Of a stretch of DNA of 36,759 nt, positions 1-9,391 are shown one piece after another (position 1 is the stretch's first letter; each line of letters starts with the position of its first letter). Both the position numbers and the translations under genes were made by a program. The stretch lies in NCBI RefSeq assembly GCF_018614775.1, contig NZ_JAGGOF010000023.1, positions 1 to 36,759 on the forward strand, read 5' to 3'. The notes beneath the pieces are model-generated. The model saw nothing but the letters and a program-made list of their open reading frames with translations. It was not told the origin of the DNA and did not search any database. This DNA is from Pseudomonas fluorescens. GTDB taxonomy: Bacteria; Pseudomonadota; Gammaproteobacteria; Pseudomonadales; Pseudomonadaceae.

Positions 1-60
1 CCACTTCCTGGGACACGATCTTCTTCTCGCAGGTATCCACCTGATCGGCGCATACCCCTG
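1..60 (-). other. Possible start-less fragment of a downstream minus-strand gene
   Basis: Directly after the TAG of the Ig-like protein gene, one minus-strand frame reads VCADQVDTCEKKIVSQEV without a stop to the window edge. It is open back to a stop inside the preceding gene's last codons, but contains no ATG, GTG or TTG start there. Another frame does have an ATG (MRRSGGYL). The first frame looks protein-like, resembling the region just after a lipobox cysteine, so it could be the remnant of a small lipoprotein gene that lost its start. The stretch is too short to decide. Confidence 0.2.
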
Positions 61-1476
61 CTATAAAACGCCTTGATCCTCAAGGATGTAGTTGAAGACT
101 TGACCTGGCGTTGCATCCGGCGTTATTCGAATCACCGGGACACGCCGTCCCGTTGTACCGAAGAAATCCTGCTGGATGAGTTTTGCCGCTTCGGCACCCG
201 CAGTCCCGTTTGCTGTATAGAAGTAAAAGAATGCCTTGATAGGAAGATTGGACGTATTTTGCGGCCAGGTCTTGATGACGATTTCGTTTTGTTGCCAATC
301 CGGGGTCTCCGCGCTTGGGTTCTCTCGAGCGATGAGGCTCAAGGCATACGCCGCCTGGTCGGGACCCAAGCTGCATTGATGGCGATAGCGGTCTGGAGCG
401 CTCGGGTACTGTTGAAAATGCGCACGCCAAGCTTCCAGCGTGCTGATGTTCTGAGCGATGCAAGGCCCGCTGCCTTGAGGGAAATCGTAACTGGCACCGC
501 AACCATTCGCGTCCCTGCGCAGGGACTCTCCATCGTAGGGAAACGCACATAACACTTGAAGCGGATAGGCATTATCGGCAAACGACTGGGTCGGCTCCAG
601 AATCAAGCCTTGGGTACGACTTCCTTGCAGACGATCCATGCCTAGCCCGGCCCTCATGTAGCTGAACGAGACGCCACCAAGGTTGATAGCGGACGGGCTC
701 GGGTTCCAGGAATGGAACGCAGGCGAGTAGTCCACCGTACGAATCAGGACCCCGCTGCAGCGGAAAGCAGCGCTATTGCTGCCGCAACTGTTGTTGGTTG
801 CAGCAAATAACACGTTGAGTTCCTTCGAAACTCGCTCGCCTTCAGTCACCCACCTGTCCACGTTGAATGGGGTATTCATCCCCCAGTCCGACCTGTTGCC
901 GTCGACTATCTGGTAACTGCTTATCGAATAGGCACCCAGGGGTAGGTCAGTTGCAGTGCGGACGGCCCAGTGTCCATTGGCCTCAACCGTTGTACTGGCC
1001 AACGGGTCGCCCGAAAAGCTCTTTACCACGTAAACCGTCGCTCCCGGAAACCCCGTGCCGGAAAACATGAGCCGAGGCTCGGTCAAACCATTTTGAAGCG
1101 GCGCATTGACCACCGGTGGTTCAATAATATCGACCACCATGATCGGCACGTTTGCGCCCCAATCCGATGCGTCGCCATTCAAGGACTGCTTACTCACAAT
1201 CGAATAAGCGTCGACAGGCAGCGCCACCGCACTGCGCATCTGCCAACGACCGTCGACGCCAACCGTCGCATCGCCTAACACGGGACTACCGGTAAAGCTT
1301 GTGGCTACCTGAACCGTTGCCCCCGGAACACCAGTTCCGGACAGCCATGGCAGCCGATAGGCTGAACCCTTTATCTGCGGTGTCTCGATCGTCGGGGGTG
1401 AAAGCACTAACGCCATCGCTACGGGTGAACAGGCAATCAATGCCCCCAGCAAAAGCATCGTCCAATAGTTTTTCAT
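61..1476 (-). CDS. Secreted protein with two Ig-like repeats and a halovibrin-like C-terminal domain
   Basis: 471 residues if translation starts at the ATG at 1476. A GGAGAGG ribosome-binding site sits just upstream, and a signal peptide follows (MKNYW, then a hydrophobic core ending near SPVAMA). The frame stays open for 61 more codons upstream, but those lack export features. Residues about 28-115 and 118-206 are two tandem copies of an Ig-like module, each with an SGTG-PGATV strand, a GxW motif and a closing SDWG motif. Residues about 215-471 form a cysteine-containing domain with CSGVLIR, HSWNPSP, GGVSFSYMR and a late FFYFYT-NGT segment. I associate this domain from memory with the halovibrin (HvnA/HvnB) family, described as secreted NAD-consuming or ADP-ribosyl-active enzymes. 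That link is unverified. It is divergent from plsB. The role could be secreted toxin, adhesin or enzyme. Confidence 0.6.
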   Translation of the reverse strand: MKNYWTMLLLGALIACSPVAMALVLSPPTIETPQIKGSAYRLPWLSGTGVPGATVQVATSFTGSPVLGDATVGVDGRWQMRSAVALPVDAYSIVSKQSLNGDASDWGANVPIMVVDIIEPPVVNAPLQNGLTEPRLMFSGTGFPGATVYVVKSFSGDPLASTTVEANGHWAVRTATDLPLGAYSISSYQIVDGNRSDWGMNTPFNVDRWVTEGERVSKELNVLFAATNNSCGSNSAAFRCSGVLIRTVDYSPAFHSWNPSPSAINLGGVSFSYMRAGLGMDRLQGSRTQGLILEPTQSFADNAYPLQVLCAFPYDGESLRRDANGCGASYDFPQGSGPCIAQNISTLEAWRAHFQQYPSAPDRYRHQCSLGPDQAAYALSLIARENPSAETPDWQQNEIVIKTWPQNTSNLPIKAFFYFYTANGTAGAEAAKLIQQDFFGTTGRRVPVIRITPDATPGQVFNYILEDQGVL

Positions 1477-1707
1477 GGCCGGCCTCTCCGTTCGAAGCAC
1501 TCCAATCGGTGCCATTTGAATGGCGTTGCGATGAATATATGAGCTCGTTTGTCCTACGTGTCTACTGGCAGACCTGACAGGTCCGACAGCGATTCGGAAA
1601 GCGAATGGCTTCCCAAGCGTGAGGTAAAAAACCACGGTTTTTTGCCGATTTTCAGTCAATCCGGCACACTACCTGCCGCTCGTCCCATCCACTCATGCAG
1701 AAGTCGT

Positions 1708-4209
1708 ATGACCCGCTCTCCGTTCCGCCGTCTGGTGTTTGGCACCCTGCGCCGACTGTTGTACCTCTGGGTTCGCTCCGAGACGATCAACCAGTCGTCC
1801 TTCACCCTTAACCTCGACCGCAGCCGTCCGGTGTTCTACGTCCTGCAAGACCCTTCGCTTACCGACCTGGCGGTGCTCGACACCGAGTGCACCAAGGCCG
1901 GCCTGCCTCGGCCGGTGTTACCGGTGTCGGTGGGCGACCTGCTGGAACCGGCGGCGTTTTTCTACCTGACGCCGGCACCGGACTGGCTCGGGCGCCAGGA
2001 CAAGCGCGGCGCGCCCCCAACCCTGACGCGACTGGTCAACGTCCTCAGCCACGACGCCGCTGAAGATGCACAGATCATCCCGGTCAGCGTGTTCTGGGGC
2101 CAATCCCCCGACAGCGAATCCAGCCCGTGGAAACTGCTGTTTGCCGACAGCTGGGCCGTCACCGGTCGCCTGCGGCGCCTGTTGAGCATCATGATCCTGG
2201 GGCGCAAGACCCGCGTGCAGTTCTCTGCGCCGATCCACCTGCGCGAACTGATCGAACACGACAAGGGCCACGAACGCACCGTGCGCATGGCCCAGCGGAT
2301 CCTGCGGGTGCACTTCCGCAACCTGAAAGCAGCGGTCATCGGCCCCGATATTTCTCACCGACGCAACCTGGTCAAGGGCCTGCTGAACCAGCCGCTGGTC
2401 AAACAGGCGATTGCCGACGAGGCCGAACGGGAGAAAATCCCGGCGGAGAAAGCCAAGGCCCAGGCCCTGCGCTATGGCAACGAAATCGCCTCGGACTACA
2501 CCTACACCGCGATCCGCTTCCTGGAAGTGGTCCTGAGCTGGTTCTGGAACAAGATTTACGATGGCATCAAGGTCAACAACATCGAAGGCGTGCAGGACAT
2601 CGCCCCGGGTCACGAAGTCATCTACGTGCCGTGTCACCGCAGCCACATCGACTACCTGCTGCTCTCGTACCTGCTGTTTCGCAACGGCCTGACGCCACCG
2701 CACATCGCCGCCGGCATCAACCTCAACATGCCGGTCATCGGTAGCCTGCTGCGCCGTGGCGGAGCGTTTTTCATGCGCCGCACCTTCAAGGGCAACCCGC
2801 TCTACACCGCCGTGTTCAACGAATACCTGCACACGCTGTTCACCAAAGGCTTCCCGGTGGAGTACTTCGTCGAGGGCGGTCGCTCACGCACCGGGCGCAT
2901 GCTCCAGCCCAAGACCGGCATGCTTGCCATCACCCTGCGCAGCTTCCTGCGTTCGTCGCGCACGCCAATCGTCTTCGTACCGGTGTACATCGGCTATGAG
3001 CGGGTGCTGGAAGGTCGCACCTACCTGGGCGAACTGCGCGGCGCCAGCAAGAAGAAAGAATCGATCTTCGACATCTTCAAGGTCATCGGCGCCCTCAAAC
3101 AACGCTTCGGCCAGGTGGCAGTGAACTTCGGCGAGCCGATCAAACTGGCGGAGTTCCTCGACGGCGAACAGCCCGACTGGCGCCAGCAGGAACTGGGGCC
3201 GCAGTTCAAACCGGCCTGGCTCAACGCGACCACCCACCGCCTTGGCGAGCGCGTGGCCCGGCACCTGAACGAGGCCGCCGCCATCAACCCGGTCAACCTC
3301 GTGGCCCTGGCATTGCTGTCCACCAGCCGCCTGGCGCTGGACGACCGGGCTATGGCCCGGGTGCTGGACTTGTACCTGGCGCTGCTGCGCAAGGTCCCGT
3401 ACTCGCCGCACACCACCCTGCCCGAAGGCGACGGCCAGGCGCTGATCGAGCACGTGAAAGGCATGGACCTGCTCTCGGAACAGAGCGATGCCCTGGGCAA
3501 GATCCTGTACCTGGACGAGCAGAACGCGGTCTTGATGACCTATTACCGCAACAACGTGCTGCACATCTTCGCCCTGCCGGCGTTGCTGGCAAGCTTCTTC
3601 CAGAGCACGTCGCGCATGAGCCGCGAGCAGATCCTGCGCTACACCCGTGCGCTGTACCCGTACCTGCAATCAGAGCTGTTCATTCGCTGGTCGCTGGAAG
3701 CGCTGGACGACGTGGTCGACCAGTGGCTCGAAGCGTTCGTCGAACAAGGCCTGCTGCGTTTCGAAAAAGACCTGTACCTGCGCCCGGCCCCGAGTTCGCG
3801 GCATTTCGTGCTGCTGACCCTGCTGTCGAAAAGCATTGCCCAGACCTTGCAGCGGTTCTACATGACCGTCTCGCTGCTGCTCAACAGCGGCCAGCACAGC
3901 GTCAGCGCCGAAGAACTGGAAGACCTGTGCACCGTCATGGCCCAGCGCCTGTCGATCCTGCACGGCCTGAACGCCCCGGAATTCTTCGACAAGAGCCTGT
4001 TCCGCCACTTCATCCAGACCCTGCTGGACCTCGACGTGCTGCGCCGCGACGAAGCAGGCAAGCTAAGCTATCACGAGCTGCTGGGCGAATTGGCCGAGGG
4101 CGCCGCCAAGCGGGTGCTGCCAGCGGAGATTCGCCTGTCGATCCGCCAGGTGGCGTTGCATCGCAGTGAAGATGCCGCGGATCAGGTGGCGCAACTGGCG
4201 CAGGACTGA
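1708..4209 (+). CDS. plsB: Glycerol-3-phosphate 1-O-acyltransferase PlsB
   Basis: 833 residues, matching the usual length of pseudomonad PlsB. This membrane-bound enzyme transfers an acyl chain from acyl-ACP or acyl-CoA to position 1 of glycerol-3-phosphate, the first step of phospholipid synthesis at the inner membrane. The four acyltransferase blocks are present in order: catalytic HRSHID (His310 and Asp315, the HX4D motif), [17 protein letters not shown] (glycerol-3-phosphate binding) and [10 protein letters not shown] chose the ATG at 1708 because [16 protein letters not shown] is the expected PlsB start. The 53 codons open upstream are serine-rich and unlike the family. No strong Shine-Dalgarno is visible. 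It is divergent from the Ig-repeat protein gene, with 231 bases between them for both promoters. Confidence 0.97.
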   Translation: MTRSPFRRLVFGTLRRLLYLWVRSETINQSSFTLNLDRSRPVFYVLQDPSLTDLAVLDTECTKAGLPRPVLPVSVGDLLEPAAFFYLTPAPDWLGRQDKRGAPPTLTRLVNVLSHDAAEDAQIIPVSVFWGQSPDSESSPWKLLFADSWAVTGRLRRLLSIMILGRKTRVQFSAPIHLRELIEHDKGHERTVRMAQRILRVHFRNLKAAVIGPDISHRRNLVKGLLNQPLVKQAIADEAEREKIPAEKAKAQALRYGNEIASDYTYTAIRFLEVVLSWFWNKIYDGIKVNNIEGVQDIAPGHEVIYVPCHRSHIDYLLLSYLLFRNGLTPPHIAAGINLNMPVIGSLLRRGGAFFMRRTFKGNPLYTAVFNEYLHTLFTKGFPVEYFVEGGRSRTGRMLQPKTGMLAITLRSFLRSSRTPIVFVPVYIGYERVLEGRTYLGELRGASKKKESIFDIFKVIGALKQRFGQVAVNFGEPIKLAEFLDGEQPDWRQQELGPQFKPAWLNATTHRLGERVARHLNEAAAINPVNLVALALLSTSRLALDDRAMARVLDLYLALLRKVPYSPHTTLPEGDGQALIEHVKGMDLLSEQSDALGKILYLDEQNAVLMTYYRNNVLHIFALPALLASFFQSTSRMSREQILRYTRALYPYLQSELFIRWSLEALDDVVDQWLEAFVEQGLLRFEKDLYLRPAPSSRHFVLLTLLSKSIAQTLQRFYMTVSLLLNSGQHSVSAEELEDLCTVMAQRLSILHGLNAPEFFDKSLFRHFIQTLLDLDVLRRDEAGKLSYHELLGELAEGAAKRVLPAEIRLSIRQVALHRSEDAADQVAQLAQD

Positions 4210-4308
4210 TGCCCTCGGGCGCCCGGTTGTGCTGGCGCTTCACTCTGCACGGCATGCTGCTGACGCGGCACGCCGTCAACCCTTTTCAAAACCTTTAAGG
4301 ACGCCGTC

Positions 4309-4998
4309 ATGCTCCGCTCTACTTTCCGCTTCACCGGCCTGTGCGCCGGCCTGTTGATTTGCGCCAATGCCATGGCCCTGTCCCTCGGCGATCTTTCGCA
4401 AAAGGACGCCACCGGCGGTCTCAAGGACGCGCTGACCCAAGGCGCCCAGGTCGCGGTCAAGCAGCTCGGCACGCCGGGCGGCTTCAGCAATAACCCCGAC
4501 GTGAAGATCGAGCTGCCGGGCAAGCTCGGCAAGGTCGCCAGCAAAATGAAAGCCTTCGGCATGGGTGACCAGGTCGATCAGTTGGAAACCAGCATGAACC
4601 AGGCGGCCGAAGCGGCCGTGGTCCAGGCCCAGCCGATCCTGGTCAACGCTGTGAAGAACATGAGCGTGGACGATGCCAAGGGCATCCTGAGCGGCGGGAA
4701 GGACTCGGCGACGCAGTACCTGAACAAGAGCAGCCGCGAGCAGATCCGCGCCAAGTTCCTGCCCATCGTCAAGCAAGCCACCGACAAGGTCGGCCTGGCC
4801 CAGAAATACAACGCCTTCGCCGGCCAGGCCGCCACCTTCGGCGTGCTGGACGCGAAAAGCGCCAACATCGAAAACTACGTGACCGAGCAGGCGCTGGACG
4901 GGTTGTTCGAAATGATCGGCAAGCAGGAAGCCACTATTCGCCAGAACCCCGCAGCAGCGGCGACCAGTTTGGCGAAGAAGGTCTTCGGAACCCTCTGA
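4309..4998 (+). CDS. DUF4197 family exported protein
   Basis: 229 residues starting at the ATG at 4309, with AAGGA about 8 bases upstream. A signal peptide covers about residues 1-24 (basic MLRSTFR, hydrophobic core, ANAMA cleavage site). The mature part begins LSLGDLSQKDATGGLKDAL and is helical and alanine/lysine rich, as in the DUF4197 family of periplasmic proteins of unknown function. It lies 99 bases downstream of plsB in the same orientation, so it may share the transcript or have its own promoter. The function is unknown. The family call rests on the N-terminal mature motif and overall length. Confidence 0.85.
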   Translation: MLRSTFRFTGLCAGLLICANAMALSLGDLSQKDATGGLKDALTQGAQVAVKQLGTPGGFSNNPDVKIELPGKLGKVASKMKAFGMGDQVDQLETSMNQAAEAAVVQAQPILVNAVKNMSVDDAKGILSGGKDSATQYLNKSSREQIRAKFLPIVKQATDKVGLAQKYNAFAGQAATFGVLDAKSANIENYVTEQALDGLFEMIGKQEATIRQNPAAAATSLAKKVFGTL

Positions 4999-5010
4999 CC
5001 CGAGTTGCAG

Positions 5011-5113
5011 ATCGTTCCTACGCTCCGCGTGGGAATGCCGCCCGGGACGCTCCGCGTCCCATGTGACGCAGAGCGCCATTGGATGCATTCCCACGCAGAG
5101 CGTGGGAACGATC
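5011..5113. repeat. Inverted repeat pair of the CGTTCCCACGC family
   Basis: ATCGTTCCTACGCTCCGCGTGGGAATG at the left is mirrored by CATTCCCACGCAGAGCGTGGGAACGAT at the right, about 50 bases apart. Inside there is a second small hairpin (GGGACGCTCCGCGTCCC). It separates the convergent ends of the DUF4197 gene and mexK and could act as a bidirectional transcript end. A single copy of the same family occurs at 24403-24433. Confidence 0.8.
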
Positions 5114-5124
5114 ATCCCTCGCTA

Positions 5125-8100
5125 TCAGGCTTTCCTGACCCTGAACCACGCCGCATACAACGCCGGCAGGAACAACAGCGTCAACGCCGTCGCCACGATC
5201 AACCCACCCATGATCGCCACCGCCATCGGGCCGAAGAACAGGCTGCGTGACAATGGAATCATCGCCAGCACCGCCGCCAGCGCGGTCAGCACAATGGGCC
5301 GGAAGCGGCGTACGGTGGCTTCGATGATTGCCTGCCAAGGGGCAAGCCCGGCCGTGATGTCCTGTTCGATCTGATCCACCAGGATCACCGAGTTGCGCAT
5401 GATCATCCCCGACAACGCGATGGTCCCCAGCATGGCGACAAAACCGAACGGCTGGTGGAACACCAGCAGGAACAGCGTGACGCCGATCAGCCCCAAGGGC
5501 GCTGTGAGAAACACCATCGCAGTGCGGGAGAAACTGCGCAGTTGCAGCATCAGCAGCGTCAGCACCACCACGATGAACAACGGCACACCGGCATTCACCG
5601 ACTTCTGCCCACGGGCCGAATCCTCGACCGTACCGCCGACTTCCAGCAGGTAACCGTCGGGCAATTCAGCGCGAATCGGCTCCAGGGTCGGGAAAATCTG
5701 TTGCACCAGGGTGGCCGGTTGTTCCTTGCCGTAGATGTCCGCCCGCACGGTCACGCTCGGCAGCCGATTGCGGTGCCAGATCACGCCTTCTTCGAAGCCG
5801 TACTCCAACGTCGCGATCTGCGACAACGCAACGCTTTGGCCATTGTCGGTCGGCACCGCCAGGCTCGGCAGCAGCGACAGTTCGGTGCGCTCATGCACCG
5901 TGCCCCGCAGCAGGATCTCGATCAGTTCGTTGTCCTCGCGGTACTGGCTGACACTCGAGCCGGTCAGCGAACTGCGCAGGAAGCTCGCCAGGTGGGCCGT
6001 CGTGACGCCCAGGGCCCGGGCACGGTCCTGATCGACGTTCAGGTACACCACCTTGCTCGGCTCTTCCCAATCCAGATGCACATTGACGACGTAGGGGTTT
6101 TCCCTGACCTTCGCCGCCACTTTGCGCGCCAGGGCCCGGACTTCTTCGATGTGCTCGCCGGTGACGCGGAACTGCACCGGATAACCCACCGGCGGGCCGT
6201 TCTCCAGGCGCGTGACCCGCGAGCGCAGGGTCGGGAATTGTTCGTTGAGGGTGGTGATCAACCAGCTGCGCAGCGGTTCGCGGTCTTCGATGGTCTTGGC
6301 CAGCACCACGAACTGGGCGAAGCTGGACGCCGGCAGTTGTTGATCCAGCGGCAAGTAGAAGCGCGGTGAACCGGTGCCGACGTAGGCCACGTAATTGTCG
6401 ATACCTGCATGGTCCTTGAGCAGCGCTTCAAGGCGCTTGACCTGCTCGGCGGTATTGCTCAGAGAGGCACCTTCCTCAAGTTTCAGGTCGACCATCAACT
6501 CCAGCCGCCCGGACGCGGGGAAGAACTGCTGCGGCACAAAACGGAACAGCACCACCGAGCCGATGAACAACAGCACGGTCAGCGCGATGACGGTTTTGCG
6601 TCGACGCACGCACCACCCCACCAGGCGTCTGACACGCTGATAGAACGGCGTGCCATAGGGGTCGAACTGGCCTTCAGCGGTACCGTGTTTGGCCGCGTGA
6701 ATTTTCGCCAGGTCCGGCAGGAGTCGTTCCCCCAGGTAGGGCACGAACACCACGGCGGCCACCCAGGACGCCAGCAACGCCAGGGTCACCACCTGGAAAA
6801 TCGAGCGGGTGTATTCGCCCGTGCCCGATTGCGCGGTGGCGATCGGCAGGAAACCCGCCGCCGTGATCAGCGTACCGGTGAGCATCGGGAACGCGGTGCT
6901 GGTCCAGGCATAGCTGGCGGCCTTGATGCGATCGAAGCCCTGTTCCATCTTGATCGCCATCATCTCCACGGCGATGATCGCGTCATCCACCAGCAGCCCC
7001 AATGCCAACACCAGCGCACCGAGGGAAATCTTGTGCAGGCCGATGCCCAGGTAGTACATCGCGGCAAATGTCATCGCCAGCACCAGCGGGATCGCCAGGG
7101 CCACGACCATACCGGTGCGCAGGCCCAGGGAGAAAAAGCTCACCAGCAACACGATCGTCAGGGCTTCGACCAGAACCTGGACGAACTCGCCGACGCCGGT
7201 CTTCACCGCTGCCGGCTGGTCCGACACCTTGCGCAACTGCATGCCGGCCGGGAGGTTGTTCTGGATCCGCGCAAACTCGGCCTCCAGCGCCTTGCCCAGG
7301 ACCAGGATGTCACCGCCCTCCTTCATCGCCACGGCCAGGCCGATGGCGTCCTCGCCCATGAAGCGCATGCGCGGCGCGGGTGGGTCGTTGAACCCACGAC
7401 GCACGTCCGCCAGGTCGCTGATACGGAACGTCCGGCCGGCGACCCGGATCGGGAAGTCGCGGATCTCGTCGACGGTCTGGAAATTCCCCGAAACCCGTAG
7501 CTGTAATCGCTCGCTGCCGGTCTCGAAGAAGCCTGCGGTCGAGACCGCGTTCTGCTCCTCAAGGGCCTGCTGGACCGCCGCCAGCGGCAAGCCGAGGGTC
7601 GCCAGCTTGACGTTCGACAGTTCGATCCAGATCTTCTCGTCCTGCAAACCGAGCAGCTCGACCTTGCCCACGTCCTTGACCCGTTGCAGCTGGATCTGGA
7701 TGCGATCGGCGTAGTCCTTGAGCACGGCGTAGTCGAAACCGTCGCCAGTCAGCGCGTAAATATTGCCGAAGGTGGTGCCGAACTCATCGTTGAAGAACGG
7801 CCCCTGGATGCCCGGCGGCAAAGTGTGGCGGATGTCGCCGACTTTCTTGCGCAACTGGTACCACAACTCGGGGATCTGCACCGAATGCAGGGAATCGCGG
7901 GCCACGAAGGTCACCTGGGATTCACCCGGACGCGAGAACGAGACAATGCGCTCGTATTCGCCGGTCTCCATCAGCTTCTTTTCGATGCGTTCAGTGACCT
8001 GGCGCGAGACTTCCTCGGCGGTGGCGCCCGGCCAGAGGGTGCGGACCACCATGGCTTTGAAGGTAAAGGGCGGGTCTTCGCTCTGACCCAGCTTGGTATA

Positions 8101-8190
8101 GGAAAGCGCGCCAACGATAGCCAGCAGGAGCATCAGGAACAGTGCGATCTGGCGATTACGCAGCGCCCATTCGGAAAGATTGAAACCCAT
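5125..8190 (-). CDS. mexK: RND efflux transporter inner-membrane subunit MexK
   Basis: 1021 residues, the expected size of an RND pump. As the proton-driven inner-membrane component it would capture drugs or biocides from the periplasm and hand them to an outer-membrane channel. The protein opens with MGFNLSEWALRNRQIALFLM (first transmembrane helix) followed by the large porter loop. It then shows the TM4 segment GLLVDDAIIAVE with the paired aspartates of the proton relay, a second porter half, and the C-terminal helix bundle. It starts 6 bases after the mexJ stop, so the two form one operon. No outer-membrane factor gene is adjacent. P. aeruginosa MexJK is likewise reported to borrow OprM or OpmH. 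The name rests on position between plsB and rsmJ, protein length and the neighbouring mexJ and mexL; another MexK/TriC-type pump is the alternative. Confidence 0.85.
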   Translation of the reverse strand: MGFNLSEWALRNRQIALFLMLLLAIVGALSYTKLGQSEDPPFTFKAMVVRTLWPGATAEEVSRQVTERIEKKLMETGEYERIVSFSRPGESQVTFVARDSLHSVQIPELWYQLRKKVGDIRHTLPPGIQGPFFNDEFGTTFGNIYALTGDGFDYAVLKDYADRIQIQLQRVKDVGKVELLGLQDEKIWIELSNVKLATLGLPLAAVQQALEEQNAVSTAGFFETGSERLQLRVSGNFQTVDEIRDFPIRVAGRTFRISDLADVRRGFNDPPAPRMRFMGEDAIGLAVAMKEGGDILVLGKALEAEFARIQNNLPAGMQLRKVSDQPAAVKTGVGEFVQVLVEALTIVLLVSFFSLGLRTGMVVALAIPLVLAMTFAAMYYLGIGLHKISLGALVLALGLLVDDAIIAVEMMAIKMEQGFDRIKAASYAWTSTAFPMLTGTLITAAGFLPIATAQSGTGEYTRSIFQVVTLALLASWVAAVVFVPYLGERLLPDLAKIHAAKHGTAEGQFDPYGTPFYQRVRRLVGWCVRRRKTVIALTVLLFIGSVVLFRFVPQQFFPASGRLELMVDLKLEEGASLSNTAEQVKRLEALLKDHAGIDNYVAYVGTGSPRFYLPLDQQLPASSFAQFVVLAKTIEDREPLRSWLITTLNEQFPTLRSRVTRLENGPPVGYPVQFRVTGEHIEEVRALARKVAAKVRENPYVVNVHLDWEEPSKVVYLNVDQDRARALGVTTAHLASFLRSSLTGSSVSQYREDNELIEILLRGTVHERTELSLLPSLAVPTDNGQSVALSQIATLEYGFEEGVIWHRNRLPSVTVRADIYGKEQPATLVQQIFPTLEPIRAELPDGYLLEVGGTVEDSARGQKSVNAGVPLFIVVVLTLLMLQLRSFSRTAMVFLTAPLGLIGVTLFLLVFHQPFGFVAMLGTIALSGMIMRNSVILVDQIEQDITAGLAPWQAIIEATVRRFRPIVLTALAAVLAMIPLSRSLFFGPMAVAIMGGLIVATALTLLFLPALYAAWFRVRKA

Positions 8191-8196
8191 CGGGAC

Positions 8197-9297
8197 TTAC
8201 TCCTTGGCCGCCAGGTTGACCACGCGGTTGGAGCGATCCACCGGCCGCACCTGCTGGCCGTCGAGGAGCACATGGACACCGGCGGCCACCACCCAGTCAT
8301 CCGGGTTCAAACCTTCAAGCACCGGGACGGTCTTTTCGCCGAACGCGCCGACCCGCACCGGGACCTTCTTCAAGGTGTTGTTGGCATTGACCACCCAAAC
8401 GTAGGTCGCGCCGTTCTCGGCGGTCAGGGCCGACAAGGGCACCGACAGCGACACTTTGTCGGCCGTCTGGATAAACACCCGGGCGCTCTGGCCCAACTCG
8501 GCCGGCACGCTGCCGGCGATGAAGGCCACGCGAGCGGCGAAGGTACGGGACCTGGGGTCGGCGGCCGGCGAGAGTTCGCGAATGCGCCCGCTGAAACGCT
8601 GGTCGGGCTGGCTCCACAGTTCAACCGACACCGGCTGGCCGATCTTGAACCGGCCAAAGCCCTGTTCCGGCAGGCTGATCAGCACTTCGCGCTCGCCGTC
8701 GGTGGCCAGGGTAAAGACGGTTTGCCCAGCCGACACCACTTGCCCGACTTCCACGGCACGCCGGGCGACAACGCCATCCTGGGGCGCGCGCAGCACCGAG
8801 TAGCTGGCCTGGTTGTTGGCCACGTCAAACTCGGCCTTGATCTGCTTGAGCCGCGCGGTGCCTGCACGATAGAGGTTTTCGGCATTGTCGAACTGCGAGC
8901 GGCTGACCATCTGGCGGTCCATCAAGGTCTTGTAGCGGTCACGCTCGGCACGCACCAGGTTCAGGTTGGCCTCGGCGGCAGCCACCTGGGCGCGAGTCGC
9001 TTCCAGTTGCAGGCGCACGTCTTCGGGGTCGAGTTCGGCCAGCGGTTGGTTCGTCTTGACCCGCTGGCCCTCTTCAACCAGTCGCCGGCTCACTTTGCCG
9101 CCAATGCGAAAGGCCAGGTCGGGCTCGAAACGCGCACGCACTTCGCCAGGATAGCTTTCAACGGCCTGGGCCGACGGCTCGGGTTTCACCACCATGGCCG
9201 GGCGCACGACGACGGGCACCGGCTCGTCATGACCGCACGCAGACAATAAAAAAGCCAGGCTGACTGGCACGGCGAGGGGCAAGGCATAGCGGAACAT
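8197..9297 (-). CDS. mexJ: RND efflux periplasmic adaptor lipoprotein MexJ
   Basis: 366 residues with a lipoprotein signal peptide ending in LLSAC (lipid-modified Cys21). As the membrane fusion protein of the pump it would bridge MexK and an outer-membrane channel. Family features are visible in order: a beta-barrel/lipoyl segment (FRIGGKVSRRLVEEGQRV), an alpha-helical hairpin (about residues 95-160, rich in Ala, Arg and Glu), the second lipoyl half (LRAPQDGVVARRAVEVGQVV) and membrane-proximal beta domains. It is the first gene of the mexJK operon, and its promoter region contains the palindrome at 9337-9372. Expression should therefore be controlled by the divergent TetR gene. Confidence 0.87.
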   Translation of the reverse strand: MFRYALPLAVPVSLAFLLSACGHDEPVPVVVRPAMVVKPEPSAQAVESYPGEVRARFEPDLAFRIGGKVSRRLVEEGQRVKTNQPLAELDPEDVRLQLEATRAQVAAAEANLNLVRAERDRYKTLMDRQMVSRSQFDNAENLYRAGTARLKQIKAEFDVANNQASYSVLRAPQDGVVARRAVEVGQVVSAGQTVFTLATDGEREVLISLPEQGFGRFKIGQPVSVELWSQPDQRFSGRIRELSPAADPRSRTFAARVAFIAGSVPAELGQSARVFIQTADKVSLSVPLSALTAENGATYVWVVNANNTLKKVPVRVGAFGEKTVPVLEGLNPDDWVVAAGVHVLLDGQQVRPVDRSNRVVNLAAKE

Positions 9298-9336
9298 GGC
9301 AGATGACCTTTCGCTAATGGTGCTTGGAATAATTAT

Positions 9337-9372
9337 ACTGGCGAGTATGTTATTAATAGCAAACTCACCAGT
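9337..9372. promoter_or_regulatory. 36-bp palindromic operator between mexJ and mexL
   Basis: The stretch is an imperfect palindrome with consensus halves ACTGGYGAGTWTGY meeting at a central TATTAATA. Of the 18 paired positions only four mismatch. It lies in the 94-base gap between the divergent mexJ and mexL starts, where a MexL dimer or pair of dimers could repress both genes. MexL is known to repress mexJK and itself in P. aeruginosa. Assignment of this exact palindrome is inferred from position and symmetry. Confidence 0.75.
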
Positions 9373-9391
9373 CCAGTATTAAAGCGAAATA

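Noticed and set aside
1477..1659. 61-codon extension of the Ig-repeat protein
   Set aside because: A good ribosome-binding site and signal peptide begin at 1476; the extension would hide the signal peptide.
7684..9249. Plus-strand open frame opposite mexJ and mexK
   Set aside because: It spans the ends of two clear genes on the other strand and has no motif; it is a GC-driven shadow.
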